A DNA stretch of 64,000 bases from VRUE01 sp963732225 (GCA_963732225.1 CAVSYR010000005.1:930001-994000); one strand, 5' to 3'; counted from the stretch's first letter, positions 1-9,044 are shown. Notes: generated by a model not told the origin, from the sequence alone. Program-made: numbers and translations.

Positions 1-149
1 GGCAGGCCCCGCACCTCATCGCTCTCGACCTGGATCCCGCGCGAGTCCAACCACCCTTCGATGAACCCCGCTGCTTCCAGCACCCCATCAGGCTCGGCAC
101 TGTCGTAGCTGACCAGCCGCGAGACGAGCGCAACGAGCTCATCGCTCAT
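1..149 (-). CDS. M20-family metallopeptidase, N-terminal fragment (runs off left edge)
   Basis: Forty-nine codons are visible from an ATG at 149, and the gene continues past the left edge. AGGAGGAG lies 6 nt upstream of the ATG, so the start is well supported. The peptide has the helix pattern of M20 (ArgE/DapE/CPG2-type) amidohydrolases: LVALVSRLVSYDSAEP, then an amphipathic segment ending FIEGWLDSRGIQVE, matching the family's opening 'L-x-x-L-V-x-x-x-S' and 'A-x-F-I-x-x-W-L'. The zinc ligands would lie beyond the window, so the family call is an inference from the N-terminus only. This fragment was too short for an automatic ORF list. Confidence 0.55.
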   Translation of the reverse strand, partial: MSDELVALVSRLVSYDSAEPDGVLEAAGFIEGWLDSRGIQVESDEVRGL

Positions 150-259
150 CCGAGACTCCTCCTGCAAGGGATCCGCGTCGCCTGCCACTGACTCGAACGT
201 CCATGTCCGGACGGTATTTGAACCGCGAAATCGCCGCCTACAGCAGCGTAGCCCGCTTG

Positions 260-1732
260 CTAAGCGGTCCCATGCGCCATCTCCGCGATCTCCGTCCCGG
301 CCTCGGGCTTCCGCCACCACTGAAGCCGTTCCAGGGTCAAAATGGCAATCGGCTCCTGCGCCTTCTCGTCTTCGTCAAAGCGACTGAAGAGCAAGATCGC
401 GTGGTGGAGCGAGTCGAGCGCGCCTTTCTCGAGCTTCGCTCTATGGTCCTTGTCCAGCCCTATCTCCTCGGCCAGCTCAGCAACCGCCTTCGCGCAGGCC
501 CCCGGCAGAGCAGCATTGAACCCATCGGGTGGAAGTGGATCCAGGTTCTCCTCGACCCAGGCGCGAATTCGCGGATCGCCGGGCTTCTGATGGGCCGCTC
601 TCAGCATCAGCAGCGCCTCGTAGAAGCGATCTCGCAGGAGCTTTGCGAACAGTGCTTTCTCCTCATCCCCGGTCTCCACTGCGACAGTCCCCTCATCGAA
701 CGCCCCGAGGACGGAGACCGCGAAGTAATTGGCGATGAACCCGACCTTGGCGTCCTCATCGTCTTCCTCCATCGCCTGCGTGTAGGTATCGAGGAACATC
801 TTCACCCGGACGGTGTCGGTTATGTCGATGGGATCCGCGTCAGCGAAGTCCTCGTGGGCTTTGTCGAAAGCCCCAACCGGACCCGCGGCGAAGAGCACGT
901 CCTCGCCCTCGACTCGGAAGGCAAGCTGCGGGATGTCTCCAGGAGGCGTGTCCCGGATATAAAAAACCGCCTCCCCGCTCTTGACCTGTTCGGCAACGTG
1001 CAAGAGCGCCGAGCCCGCAAGCAGAAAGATCCTTGAGTCCTCCTCCTCATTGCCATCCTCAGTCGACGCGCCTTCTCGGTAGAGCTGGACCTCATCGGTG
1101 TAATCCTCGATGGCGGATGCTCGCTCGAAGGTGGAGAACCCGGCCGAAAAACCATCGAAATCAGCGTGCGCAAAGAAGACCAAATCTTCTTCGGACTTGA
1201 AAGCTAGAGAGACCTCGCCGGTCTCCCCCCGGATAAAGAAAGCCAGTTCAGGAGCAGCAAGCAACTCCGCGGTCATCAGCGCGAATACCCCCAGGCCCTC
1301 GACCAGATCATCGATGCCTCCATCGACCTCCTGTGCCTGCTCGAGAAGGAGTTCCTCCGCCTCCTTCTTGACCTTTGCCCAGAATGAATCTGGCAGGCTT
1401 GCTCGCCACTCCAACGTTTCGTCGACCCACTCCTCATGCTTGCGCTTGATCTCACGCAGTGCCTCGATCGTGTACTCATGTGGCTGGTCGTCAACCTCCT
1501 TGTGATGGGTTGGGCAAAGGAGGATCAGGTTCCGGTAGGCGTCGATCTCACGAGAAGAGATGTTGCCGCTCCGCGGGCCTCCCGGCCGCCGCGCGACGAT
1601 GTGACACTCCATTCCGAGAATCGCCTCTCCATCCCGGAAGTGGTTTGGGTCCTTGGTCAGCCTGCACCGGCAGATCGCACAGCGATTAGCCGCCCTGGTC
1701 CAAAGGGTCTTTCTCGTCCGCTGGGCAATCAT
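260..1732 (-). CDS. HNH endonuclease domain protein with large C-terminal domain of unknown function
   Basis: This 490-aa protein opens with an HNH nuclease domain. It has C18/C21 and a C73/H76 zinc-knuckle pair, an ECH motif at 42-44 supplying the first catalytic His, and LILLCPTHHKEVD near 69-81. Residues from about 105 to 490 are acidic, rich in Glu, Asp and Ala, and contain no domain I recognise. Stand-alone HNH proteins with extra domains are common in defence and mobile loci, but here no partner gene is visible. The third codon positions look less GC-saturated than those of the adjacent atp genes (by eye), which suggests acquisition. Nuclease activity is likely; the biological role is unknown. 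Confidence 0.75.
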   Translation of the reverse strand: MIAQRTRKTLWTRAANRCAICRCRLTKDPNHFRDGEAILGMECHIVARRPGGPRSGNISSREIDAYRNLILLCPTHHKEVDDQPHEYTIEALREIKRKHEEWVDETLEWRASLPDSFWAKVKKEAEELLLEQAQEVDGGIDDLVEGLGVFALMTAELLAAPELAFFIRGETGEVSLAFKSEEDLVFFAHADFDGFSAGFSTFERASAIEDYTDEVQLYREGASTEDGNEEEDSRIFLLAGSALLHVAEQVKSGEAVFYIRDTPPGDIPQLAFRVEGEDVLFAAGPVGAFDKAHEDFADADPIDITDTVRVKMFLDTYTQAMEEDDEDAKVGFIANYFAVSVLGAFDEGTVAVETGDEEKALFAKLLRDRFYEALLMLRAAHQKPGDPRIRAWVEENLDPLPPDGFNAALPGACAKAVAELAEEIGLDKDHRAKLEKGALDSLHHAILLFSRFDEDEKAQEPIAILTLERLQWWRKPEAGTEIAEMAHGTA

Positions 1733-1825
1733 CGTCGAACAATGCCTGCCTGGAACGAGTCACCGGGTGTTTTGATCCCGATCCTCCCTGCCACGAGGCC
1801 ATAATAGGCACAGCGTTTTAGCGTG

Positions 1826-1846
1826 GGCCAGGATCGGATCCTGGCC
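1826..1846. terminator. Hairpin downstream of the atp operon
   Basis: GGCCAGG (1826-1832) pairs with CCTGGCC (1840-1846) around a 7-nt loop that is itself self-complementary. It lies just beyond the atpC stop at 1855 on the reverse strand. No T-run follows, so it is a weak intrinsic terminator at best; it could instead protect the mRNA 3' end. Confidence 0.35.
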
Positions 1847-1854
1847 AAATCCTC

Positions 1855-2268
1855 TTAAGCCTGGGCGATCGCCAGAAACGCCTCAGCCCGATCGCGGTCC
1901 TTCTCCGCCCGGGCATACGCACCGCTGCCGTCCTCGGACTCTTTGAGCCGCTGCTCGGCATCCGCCAGCTGCTCTTTGAGCGTGCCGGCATCGAGTTCGT
2001 TGGGGTCGAGGGCTTCCTCGACCAGCAGCTTGGCGTGGTTGCCGAAGACCTGGAGCCAGCCGTGAGCCTGGGCGTAGCGCTTGGTCTCCGAGTCGCTGAC
2101 GTGGAGGCGCAGCTCGGTTGGCGCCAGCGCCGCCAGCAGCGGCGCGTGGTTGGCGAGGATGCCCAGCTCGCCGACCGCGGTGCGGGTCGAGACCTGGCGC
2201 ACTTCGCCGTTGAAGACCTCCCCCTCCGGGGTGAGGACTTCGACGTCGACCATGTGCTCGGCAGCCAT
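1855..2268 (-). CDS. atpC: F1Fo ATP synthase subunit epsilon
   Basis: This 137-aa protein is the epsilon subunit of the F1 central stalk, which inhibits wasteful ATP hydrolysis and couples gamma to the c-ring. The N-terminal beta-sandwich is recognisable (VDVEVLTPEGEVFNGEV, then GELGILANHAPLLAAL). A C-terminal helical hairpin rich in Glu, Arg and Ala follows. The length is normal for the family. It is the last gene of the reverse-strand atp operon, 10 nt after atpD. Confidence 0.96.
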   Translation of the reverse strand: MAAEHMVDVEVLTPEGEVFNGEVRQVSTRTAVGELGILANHAPLLAALAPTELRLHVSDSETKRYAQAHGWLQVFGNHAKLLVEEALDPNELDAGTLKEQLADAEQRLKESEDGSGAYARAEKDRDRAEAFLAIAQA

Positions 2269-2278
2269 TGCGAGGTCC

Positions 2279-3706
2279 TTAGGCGGCCGCGGCCGCTCCA
2301 GCGTCGGCAGTGACCTGGTCGATGCCGCCCTTCATGTAGAAGGCGCCCTCGGAGAGGTCGTCGTGCTCGCCGTCGAGGATCTCGCGGAAGCCGCGCACCG
2401 TCTCAGCCACTGGCACGTACTCGCCGCTGCGGCCGGTGAACTGCTCGGCGACGAAGAACGGCTGCGAGAGGAAGCGCTCGATCTTGCGGGCGCGGGTGAC
2501 CGTCTGCTTGTCCTCGTCGGAGAGCTCGTCGATGCCGAGGATGGCGATGATGTCCTGCAGCTCCTTGTAGCGCTGCAGGACCTCTTGGACCTCGGTCGCG
2601 GTGCGGTAGTGCTCCTCGCCGACGACGCCGGGCTTGAGAATCGTCGAGGTCGAGTCGAGCGGGTCGACGGCCGGGTAGATCCCCTTCTCCGAGATCGAGC
2701 GCGAGAGCGTCGTGGTCGCGTTGAGGTGGGCGAACACGGAGGCCGGAGCCGGATCGGTGAGGTCATCGGCTGGGACGTAGATCGCCTGCACCGAGGTCAC
2801 CGAGCCACGCTCGGTCGAGGTGATCCGCTCCTGCAGTTCGCCCATCTCGGTCTCCAGCGTCGGCTGGTAGCCGACGGCGGAAGGCATGCGGCCGAGCAGG
2901 GCTGATACCTCGGAGCCCGCCTGGACGAAACGGAAGATGTTGTCGATGAAGAGCAGCACGTCCTGGCCACCCTGCTCGCGGAAGTATTCAGCCATGGTCA
3001 GGCCGGAGAGAGCGACGCGGAGGCGGGCTCCGGGGGGCTCGTTCATCTGGCCGAAGACCAGCATCGTCTTGTCGATGACGCCGGACTCCTTCATCTCGAG
3101 CCAGAGGTCGTTGCCCTCGCGCGAGCGCTCGCCGACGCCGCAGAAGGCAGAGAGGCCTTCGTGCTCTTCGCCGATCGAGCGGATCAGCTCCTGGATCAAG
3201 ACGGTCTTGCCGACGCCGGCACCGCCGAAGAGCCCGACCTTGCCGCCCTTGGCGTAGGGCGCGAGCAGGTCGATCACCTTGATCCCGGTCTCGAGGATCT
3301 CCTGGGTCGGAGCGAGCTCCGAAGCTTCGGGCGCGGAGCGGTGGATCGGCCAGCGCTCCTCGGTCTGCACCGGCTCGCCGAGGTCGATCGGCTCACCGAG
3401 CAGGTTGAAGATGCGGCCCAGGGTGGCGTCGCCGACCGGAACCGAGATCGGGCCGCCGGTGTCGATCACCTTGTCGCCGCGCTGCAGGCCGTCGGTGGCG
3501 TCCATCGCCACGGTGCGAACCCGGTCGTCGCCGAGGTGCTGCTGCACCTCGCAGACCAGTTCGGTCGCCTCGTTGTCGGCGTCGCCAGCCATCTGGATCT
3601 TCACTGCCGAGTAGATCTCCGGCAGCTTGTCCGGGAAGACCGCGTCGACAACAACGCCGGTCACCTGCTCGACTCGCCCTACGTTTGCTCCGTTGCTCTC
3701 AGACAT
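2279..3706 (-). CDS. atpD: F1Fo ATP synthase subunit beta
   Basis: This 475-aa protein is the catalytic beta subunit, which makes ATP at the alpha/beta interfaces. The Walker A loop GGAGVGKTV, the beta signature region (PSAVGYQPTLETEMGELQERI) and the DELSEED-like ELSDEDK element are all visible. I start it at the ATG at 3706 because AAAGGAA lies 6-7 nt upstream. An in-frame TTG at 3739 would start just upstream of the atpG stop codon and has no better ribosome site. The Walker B (DVLLFIDNIFRF) is intact, so the subunit should be active. Confidence 0.97.
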   Translation of the reverse strand: MSESNGANVGRVEQVTGVVVDAVFPDKLPEIYSAVKIQMAGDADNEATELVCEVQQHLGDDRVRTVAMDATDGLQRGDKVIDTGGPISVPVGDATLGRIFNLLGEPIDLGEPVQTEERWPIHRSAPEASELAPTQEILETGIKVIDLLAPYAKGGKVGLFGGAGVGKTVLIQELIRSIGEEHEGLSAFCGVGERSREGNDLWLEMKESGVIDKTMLVFGQMNEPPGARLRVALSGLTMAEYFREQGGQDVLLFIDNIFRFVQAGSEVSALLGRMPSAVGYQPTLETEMGELQERITSTERGSVTSVQAIYVPADDLTDPAPASVFAHLNATTTLSRSISEKGIYPAVDPLDSTSTILKPGVVGEEHYRTATEVQEVLQRYKELQDIIAILGIDELSDEDKQTVTRARKIERFLSQPFFVAEQFTGRSGEYVPVAETVRGFREILDGEHDDLSEGAFYMKGGIDQVTADAGAAAAA

Positions 3707-3731
3707 TGGTTCCTTTTCTCGATTCTCAGCT

Positions 3732-4652
3732 TTATCCAAGCGCCTCGGCGCCGGCGACGACCTCGAGGATCTCCTGGGTGATCTCGGCCTGCCTGACCCG
3801 GTTCATCTCCAGGGTCAGATCGCCCATCATTTCTTCAGCGTTCTCGGCGGCACTGCGCATCGCGGTCATCCGCGCCCCCAGCTCTGAGGCGGCGGACTCA
3901 AGCAGGGCCCGGTACACCGAGATGTTCACGTACTCGGGAATCAGTCGGGCCAGCAGCTCCTCCGCTTCGGGCTCGTAGACCCAGAGCGATTGGCGGTGCG
4001 CCTTCTCGATCTCGGTCTCCTCGCCCTCCTCTTCCTCCGCCTCGACCCCCTCGCCGATCACGTCGGCTTGCTGCAGGGGCAGGAGCGTCTGCCGCCAGAC
4101 GTGCTGGGTCAGCGGCGAGACGTAGCGGTTGTAGACCATCTCGACCCGGTCGAGCTCCTCGTCGACGTAGAGGGCGGTCAGCTCCTCGCCGATCTCGCGG
4201 GCGTTGGCGAAAGCGGGCCGGTCGGTGAAGCCGACGTAGGAAGACTGGGGCTCCTCTTTGCGGAAGGTCAGCGCCGAGACGCCCTTGCGGCCGACGGCCG
4301 AGAAGACGACCTCCTTGCCTTCGCCGCGCAGCTCGTCGCGCAGGCGCAGGCCGTCGCGAATGATGTTGGTGTTGAAGGCGCCGGCCAGGCCGCGGTCGCC
4401 GGTGACGAGGACGATGCCGACGCGCTTCTCCTCGGCGTGTTCTTCCAGCACCGGCACGCGCGAGACCCCGCCCGCCTGTTCGGCGGCGCGGCGGGTGAGC
4501 TTGCGCATCGACTGCGCGTAGGGCCGCATCTGGTCGATCCGCTGCTCGGCCCGGCGCAGGCGCGCCGCGGCAACCATCTCCATCGCGCGCGTGATCTTGT
4601 TGATGTTCTTGATCGACGCGATGCGATTCTTGACGTCCTTCTGAGTGGCCAT
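3732..4652 (-). CDS. atpG: F1Fo ATP synthase subunit gamma
   Basis: This 306-aa protein is the rotating shaft of F1. The N-terminal coiled-coil helix (KNRIASIKNINKITRAMEMVAAAR) and the C-terminal helix (MMGDLTLEMNRVRQAEITQEILEV) are the family's two most conserved stretches, and both are intact. An acidic Glu-rich insert (EAEEEEGEETEIEK) sits near residue 205, an extra loop of the kind found in some actinobacterial gamma subunits. It lies between atpA and atpD in the standard order. Confidence 0.96.
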   Translation of the reverse strand: MATQKDVKNRIASIKNINKITRAMEMVAAARLRRAEQRIDQMRPYAQSMRKLTRRAAEQAGGVSRVPVLEEHAEEKRVGIVLVTGDRGLAGAFNTNIIRDGLRLRDELRGEGKEVVFSAVGRKGVSALTFRKEEPQSSYVGFTDRPAFANAREIGEELTALYVDEELDRVEMVYNRYVSPLTQHVWRQTLLPLQQADVIGEGVEAEEEEGEETEIEKAHRQSLWVYEPEAEELLARLIPEYVNISVYRALLESAASELGARMTAMRSAAENAEEMMGDLTLEMNRVRQAEITQEILEVVAGAEALG

Positions 4653-4678
4653 GGGCGGGTACCGGCGTCAGCTGCGAG

Positions 4679-6322
4679 CTACGCCGGCGTCGCCTCCTTC
4701 TCGGTCTCCTCGGCCTCAGCTTCGGCAGTGCGAGAGGGCTTGGCGCGCTCCTCCTCGGACTTGATCCGATCCGACTCGCCCTTCTCGATCGGGTCGCCGT
4801 GCTCGTCGAAGTCGGCGCCGAAGTCGTCGACGAACTCGCCGATCGCCTTGCCCAACTCCTCCTCGTCGGCCTCCTCGAGCTTGCCGCTGTCGCTGATCCG
4901 CTTCAGCAGCTCGGCCTTCTCGGAGTGCAGGCGGATCTTCAGGTCGCCGAGGAACTCGCCGACGCGCTCAGTGGCGATCCGGTCGAGGTAGCCACCGGTG
5001 CCGGAGTAGATCGCGGCGACCTGGTCGGCCACCTCGAGCGGCTCGCGCTCTTTCTGCTTGAGCAGCTCGACCAGCCGTTCACCGCGGTTCAGCGTCTTCT
5101 GCGTCTCGGGATCGAGCTCGGAGCCGAACTGGGCGAAGGCCTCGAGGTCGCGGTACTGGGAAAGGTCGAGGCGCAGCTTGCCGGCGACCTTCTTCATCGC
5201 CTTGGTCTGCGCGTTACCACCCACCCGCGAGACCGAGATGCCGACGTTGATCGCCGGGCGCACGCCGGAGTAGAAGAGGTCGGACTCGAGGAAGATCTGA
5301 CCGTCGGTAATCGAGATCACGTTGGTCGGGATGTAGGCGGAGACGTCGGAGGCCTGGGTCTCGATGATCGGCAGCGCCGTCAGCGAGCCGCCGCCGAGGT
5401 CGTCGTTGAGCTTGACCGCGCGCTCCAGCAGGCGAGAGTGCAGGTAGAAGACGTCACCCGGGTAAGCCTCGCGTCCCGGCGGGCGCCGCAGCAGCAGCGA
5501 CATCTGGCGGTAGGCGTAGGCGTGCTTGGTCAGGTCGTCGTAGACGCAGAGCGCGGCCTTGCCGTTGTAGAGGAAGTGCTCGCCCATCGCGCAGCCCGCG
5601 TAGGGGGCGATGAACTTGATCGGCGCCGCCTCGTCAGCGGGGGCGGCGACGATGATCGTGTTCTCCATCGCGCCGTTTTCCTCCAGCACCTGCTTGAGCT
5701 GGACCACGGTCGACATCTTCTGGCCGATCGCGACGTAGATGCAGACCATGTCCTTGTCGCGGTTGTTGATAATCGTGTCGATCGCGATCGCGGTCTTACC
5801 GGTCTGGCGGTCGCCGATGATCAGCTCTCGCTGGCCGCGGCCGATCGGAATCATGCCGTCAATTGACATCAGCCCGGTCTGGACCGGTTCGGTCACCGGC
5901 TGGCGCTGGACGACGCCCGGGGCCTTGAACTCGGCCGGGCGGGTCTGCGTGGTCGCGACCTCGCCGGCGTCGTCGAGCGGGCGGCCGAGCGGGTCGACCA
6001 TGCGGCCGAGCAGCTCGTCGCCGACCGGGATCCGCAGCAGGTGGCCGGTGCGCTTGACCGTGTCGCCCTCGACGACTTTGTCCCACTCGCCGAAGAGAAC
6101 GGCGCCGACGTTGTCCTCCTCGAGGTTGAGCGCGAGGCCGGTGACGCCGTGCGGCAGGTCCAGCATCTCCAGCGCCATGCAGTTGTCGAGGCCGTGAATA
6201 CGGGCGATGCCGTCGGCGACGGAGAGCACGGTGCCGACCTCGGCAAGGTCAGCGGATTCCGTGTCCAGTCCCTCGATCCTCTCGCGGAGGATGCTTGCGA
6301 TCTCGTCGGGCTTGATGTCCAT
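4679..6322 (-). CDS. atpA: F1Fo ATP synthase subunit alpha
   Basis: This 547-aa protein is the regulatory, nucleotide-binding alpha subunit. The P-loop GDRQTGKT lies at residues 170-177, and the alpha/beta signature region (SRVGGNAQTKAMKKVAGKLRLDLSQ type) is present. It is about 40 residues longer than the usual 500-510 because of an acidic, low-complexity tail after about residue 500 (EEDEEELGKAIGEFVDD, then Lys/Glu/Ala repeats to the end). Tails of this kind occur in actinobacterial alpha subunits and have been linked there to suppressing ATP hydrolysis. That role here is an inference. Confidence 0.96.
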   Translation of the reverse strand: MDIKPDEIASILRERIEGLDTESADLAEVGTVLSVADGIARIHGLDNCMALEMLDLPHGVTGLALNLEEDNVGAVLFGEWDKVVEGDTVKRTGHLLRIPVGDELLGRMVDPLGRPLDDAGEVATTQTRPAEFKAPGVVQRQPVTEPVQTGLMSIDGMIPIGRGQRELIIGDRQTGKTAIAIDTIINNRDKDMVCIYVAIGQKMSTVVQLKQVLEENGAMENTIIVAAPADEAAPIKFIAPYAGCAMGEHFLYNGKAALCVYDDLTKHAYAYRQMSLLLRRPPGREAYPGDVFYLHSRLLERAVKLNDDLGGGSLTALPIIETQASDVSAYIPTNVISITDGQIFLESDLFYSGVRPAINVGISVSRVGGNAQTKAMKKVAGKLRLDLSQYRDLEAFAQFGSELDPETQKTLNRGERLVELLKQKEREPLEVADQVAAIYSGTGGYLDRIATERVGEFLGDLKIRLHSEKAELLKRISDSGKLEEADEEELGKAIGEFVDDFGADFDEHGDPIEKGESDRIKSEEERAKPSRTAEAEAEETEKEATPA

Positions 6323-6341
6323 TGGGGTGCTCTATGCCTCC

Positions 6342-6875
6342 TTACGCCGCTTGAGCGACGCTCTTTCGAAGTTTCTCCAAGCGACTGCGGATGCTCGCGT
6401 CGAGCACCTTGTTGCCGACCTGCAAGACGATGCCGCCGAGGATCTCGGCGTCGACGCGGCTGGACAGCTCGACCTTCTGGCCGGTCTGGCGCTCGATCTC
6501 CTCGCCCACCTTCTCGACCACCGACGACTCCAACGCGACGGCGCTGGTGACGGTGACGTCGATGCGCCGGTTCTCCTGCTTCCAAAGCTCGTCCAGCTGG
6601 CGGCGGATGCGGAAGATCTCCGGCATCCGCTGCTTCTCGATCAGCAGCTCGAGGAAGTTGAGCAGCTCCGCATCGACACCAGAAACGGCGCGCTTCAGGC
6701 CCGCCACCTTCTCGGCTGAGGAGAAGTAGGGACTGAAGAAGAAGACCTGCAGCTCGCGGTTGCCGTCGACGGCATCGGCGAACTGGGCCAGTTCGTCGCG
6801 CACCGCGTCAAGCTTGCCTTTGTCCTTGGCCACGTCGAAGAGGGCCTCGGCATATACGCGAGCCGCTTCCTGCAT
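6342..6875 (-). CDS. atpH: F1Fo ATP synthase subunit delta
   Basis: This 177-aa protein is the peripheral-stalk delta (OSCP-type) subunit that ties F1 to the b subunits. The sequence begins ARVYAEALFDVAKDKGKLDAV and ends with the conserved DAEILGGIVLQVGNKVLDASIRSRLEKLR region. Its ATG overlaps the atpF stop by one base (6875), typical of translational coupling. Confidence 0.96.
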   Translation of the reverse strand: MQEAARVYAEALFDVAKDKGKLDAVRDELAQFADAVDGNRELQVFFFSPYFSSAEKVAGLKRAVSGVDAELLNFLELLIEKQRMPEIFRIRRQLDELWKQENRRIDVTVTSAVALESSVVEKVGEEIERQTGQKVELSSRVDAEILGGIVLQVGNKVLDASIRSRLEKLRKSVAQAA

Positions 6876-7465
6876 TAGTTACGCGACTCCTCCGCGCCGG
6901 AGAGGGCGGTGAAATCGACCTCGCTGAGCGCCTCCTCGACCAAGCGGCGCTGATCGTCCTCGCTGAGCGACTTGCGGGTGACCTTCTCGGTCGCCAGCAC
7001 GGTGAGGTCGGCGACCTCCTTGCGGATCTGGTCGAGCGAGCGCCGGGTCGCCGCGTCGATCTCGCGCTGGGCAGCGGCAACGAGCTCCTCGCCCTTCTCC
7101 CTGCCAGCGACTTTTGCCTCCGCCTCGGCGGTTTCCGCCGCCTTGCGGGCGCGGGCCATGATGTCGTCGGCCTGCTCGCGAGCCTCGTTGAGGCGCTCGC
7201 GGTACTCGGCCAACAGCTCATCGGACTCTTTGCGCTGCCTTTCAGCAGCCTCGATCGACTCGCTGATCGTCTTCGCTCGCTTGTCGAGCGCCTCCTGGAT
7301 CTTCGGGAAGGCGACCTTGCTCAACACCCACATCGTGAAGAGGAAGAGGACCAGCGTCCAGATCATCAGGCCGAGGCCCGGTGAGACCAGGAAGCTGCCG
7401 CCTTCTTCGCCGCCGCTCTCAGCGGCAAGCGGAAGCGCGGATATGTAGCCGAGAACCCCGATCAT
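6875..7465 (-). CDS. atpF: F1Fo ATP synthase subunit b
   Basis: This 196-aa peripheral-stalk subunit has a single membrane helix (about residues 30-48, LMIWTLVLFLFTMWVLSKVAF). A long alanine-, glutamate- and arginine-rich coiled coil follows and reaches up to delta. About 20 residues precede the usual anchor; they look partly hydrophobic (IGVLGYISALPLAAES) and may be a cleavable or re-entrant segment. The start ATG at 7465 is 5 nt from the atpE stop. Confidence 0.94.
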   Translation of the reverse strand: MIGVLGYISALPLAAESGGEEGGSFLVSPGLGLMIWTLVLFLFTMWVLSKVAFPKIQEALDKRAKTISESIEAAERQRKESDELLAEYRERLNEAREQADDIMARARKAAETAEAEAKVAGREKGEELVAAAQREIDAATRRSLDQIRKEVADLTVLATEKVTRKSLSEDDQRRLVEEALSEVDFTALSGAEESRN

Positions 7466-7469
7466 CGAT

Positions 7470-7736
7470 CTAGAGGAAGAAGGCGATCAGGCCGAAGATG
7501 AAGGTGTAGAAGGCCACGGCCTCGGTAAGCGCGAAGCCGAGCCAGCGGATGCTCTGCAGCTCGTCTTTCATCTCGGGCTGGCGGGCGACCGACTCGATCT
7601 CCTTGCCGAAGATGATGCCGATGCCGATGCCGGCGCCGATCGAACCAAGGCCGGCTCCAACGCCGAGGGCGATCGCCTTGCCGGCGGCTTCGATCCCTTC
7701 GTCAGAGATCGCGGCGGAAACTGGGGACAGGTCCAT
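7470..7736 (-). CDS. atpE: F1Fo ATP synthase subunit c (proteolipid)
   Basis: This 88-aa protein forms the proton-driven rotor ring. It has two membrane helices; the first carries the glycine-rich packing motif (GVGAGLGSIGAGIGIG), and the second carries the proton-binding carboxylate E72 (ALTEAVAFY). The polar loop RQPE sits between them. I choose the ATG at 7736 because AAAGGAG lies 11 nt upstream; the longer reading (to 7841) adds a non-conserved Pro/Ser-rich stretch. No sodium-type ligand set is evident, so the ring is presumed proton-coupled. Confidence 0.95.
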   Translation of the reverse strand: MDLSPVSAAISDEGIEAAGKAIALGVGAGLGSIGAGIGIGIIFGKEIESVARQPEMKDELQSIRWLGFALTEAVAFYTFIFGLIAFFL

Positions 7737-7755
7737 TTGAGGTAGCGCTCCTTTT

Positions 7756-8664
7756 CTAATGGCTGGCGGAGGTCGCTCCGCCGAGGTAGATAGCGGTAAG
7801 AGTCGAGAAGATGAAGGCCTGCAGGGTGGCGATAAGGCCAACCTCGAGGATGAAGAAGAAGAAGGCCAGCGGGAAGGTGAGGGCGCCGAGCGCGGCGATG
7901 CCGAGCAGGACGGCGAGCCCGCCGCCCATGAAGAGCAGCAGCAGGTGGCCGGCGAGGATGTTGGCGAAGAGTCGCACCGAGAGCGAGATCAGGCGGGCGA
8001 AATGCGAGATCGCCTCGATGATGAAGATGAAGCCCTTGGCGAGCGGGTTCATGTCCTCGAGTCCCGGCGGCAGCCAGCTGGCCAGGTACTTGAAGAGACC
8101 CTTCGCCCGGATGCCTTCGACGTGGTAGGAGATCCAGACCACCAGGGTCAGCACCAGTGGGATCGAGAGGTTGGCGGTGGCGGCGTAGATCGCGAAGGAG
8201 GGGATCGCCAGCCCAAAGACGTTGACCGTGTGCTCGGTATTCGTCGGCAGCGGCAGGAAGCCGATCATGTTGGAGAACCAGATCCAGAAGAAGAGCGCGG
8301 CGAGGAAGGGGAACCAGCGCGTCGCCGTCGCCGCATCAAGGTTGCCGCCGGTGATGTTGTTCTTGGTCAGGTCGTAGGCGACCTCGATCGCGGTCTGCAC
8401 GCGGTTCGGTTTCTGCTGCATGCGGCGTGAGATCCAGACCATGACGCCCATCGTCAGCACGCTTGCCAGCACCAGGTAGAGCACCGCCTTGTTGATGCTG
8501 AGGTCGATCCCGGCGAGGTGGATCGAGACCCACGGTTCGAGCTTGAACTCGTTCTGGGGCTGGAAGGCTTCGTTTTTGCCGCTGCTGCCGAAGATCAGCA
8601 GCATCAGGATCGCGATGCCGAAGTAGACGCCGAGCCCGATGAAGACCTTGGTCTTGGTCTTCAT
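7756..8664 (-). CDS. atpB: F1Fo ATP synthase subunit a
   Basis: This 302-aa multi-spanning stator subunit conducts protons to the c-ring. The essential Arg is in SLSVRLFANILAGHLLL, and the C-terminal helix pair (FFFILEVGLIATLQAFIFSTLTAIYL) matches the family. It is somewhat longer than average at the N-terminus, with one extra hydrophobic segment (KVFIGLGVYFGIAILMLLIF) that also occurs in actinobacterial homologues. Its ATG overlaps the upstream atpI-like stop (ATGA, 8661-8664). Confidence 0.95.
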   Translation of the reverse strand: MKTKTKVFIGLGVYFGIAILMLLIFGSSGKNEAFQPQNEFKLEPWVSIHLAGIDLSINKAVLYLVLASVLTMGVMVWISRRMQQKPNRVQTAIEVAYDLTKNNITGGNLDAATATRWFPFLAALFFWIWFSNMIGFLPLPTNTEHTVNVFGLAIPSFAIYAATANLSIPLVLTLVVWISYHVEGIRAKGLFKYLASWLPPGLEDMNPLAKGFIFIIEAISHFARLISLSVRLFANILAGHLLLLFMGGGLAVLLGIAALGALTFPLAFFFFILEVGLIATLQAFIFSTLTAIYLGGATSASH

Positions 8665-9038
8665 GCCTTGCCCACCTCCGGTCCTTCGTCGAAGAGGTGA
8701 GCGATGCCCTGGGCGGCGAAGGAGACGGTGAAGAGGACCAAGACGAGGATCGCGGAGGTGAGGCCGGCCTCACGTTCGACGATGCCCGCGAGCAGCACCG
8801 CGATCGCCATCAGTCCCACACGACCAAGGGTGGAGACGCCAACCGTCGCCATCGCCCGCTGGCGATTGCCGGCGGCAAGTTCCCTGTTGGCGAGGCGCTC
8901 GGCGAGGATCTGGATGCCGCGCTGAAGAAGCCAAACCCCCGCACCGGCGGCAAATCCGAGCATGGGCAGGCCGCCGAGCAAAAACACGGCGAGGGCGGCG
9001 GCAAGGACCAGAAGGTCGACGTACTTGGGAGGAGACAT
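8661..9038 (-). CDS. ATP synthase I-like small membrane protein
   Basis: This 125-aa protein has about four predicted membrane segments (around residues 7-22, 25-36, 75-88 and 93-110). Being the first gene of the atp operon with a 4-nt overlap to atpB, it fits AtpI/UncI, which helps c-ring assembly or Mg2+ supply in other bacteria. Sequence similarity to AtpI cannot be judged by eye, so the call rests on topology and position. No Shine-Dalgarno precedes the ATG at 9038; instead a hairpin and AATTTT abut it. Confidence 0.7.
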   Translation of the reverse strand: MSPPKYVDLLVLAAALAVFLLGGLPMLGFAAGAGVWLLQRGIQILAERLANRELAAGNRQRAMATVGVSTLGRVGLMAIAVLLAGIVEREAGLTSAILVLVLFTVSFAAQGIAHLFDEGPEVGKA

Positions 9039-9044
9039 AAAATT

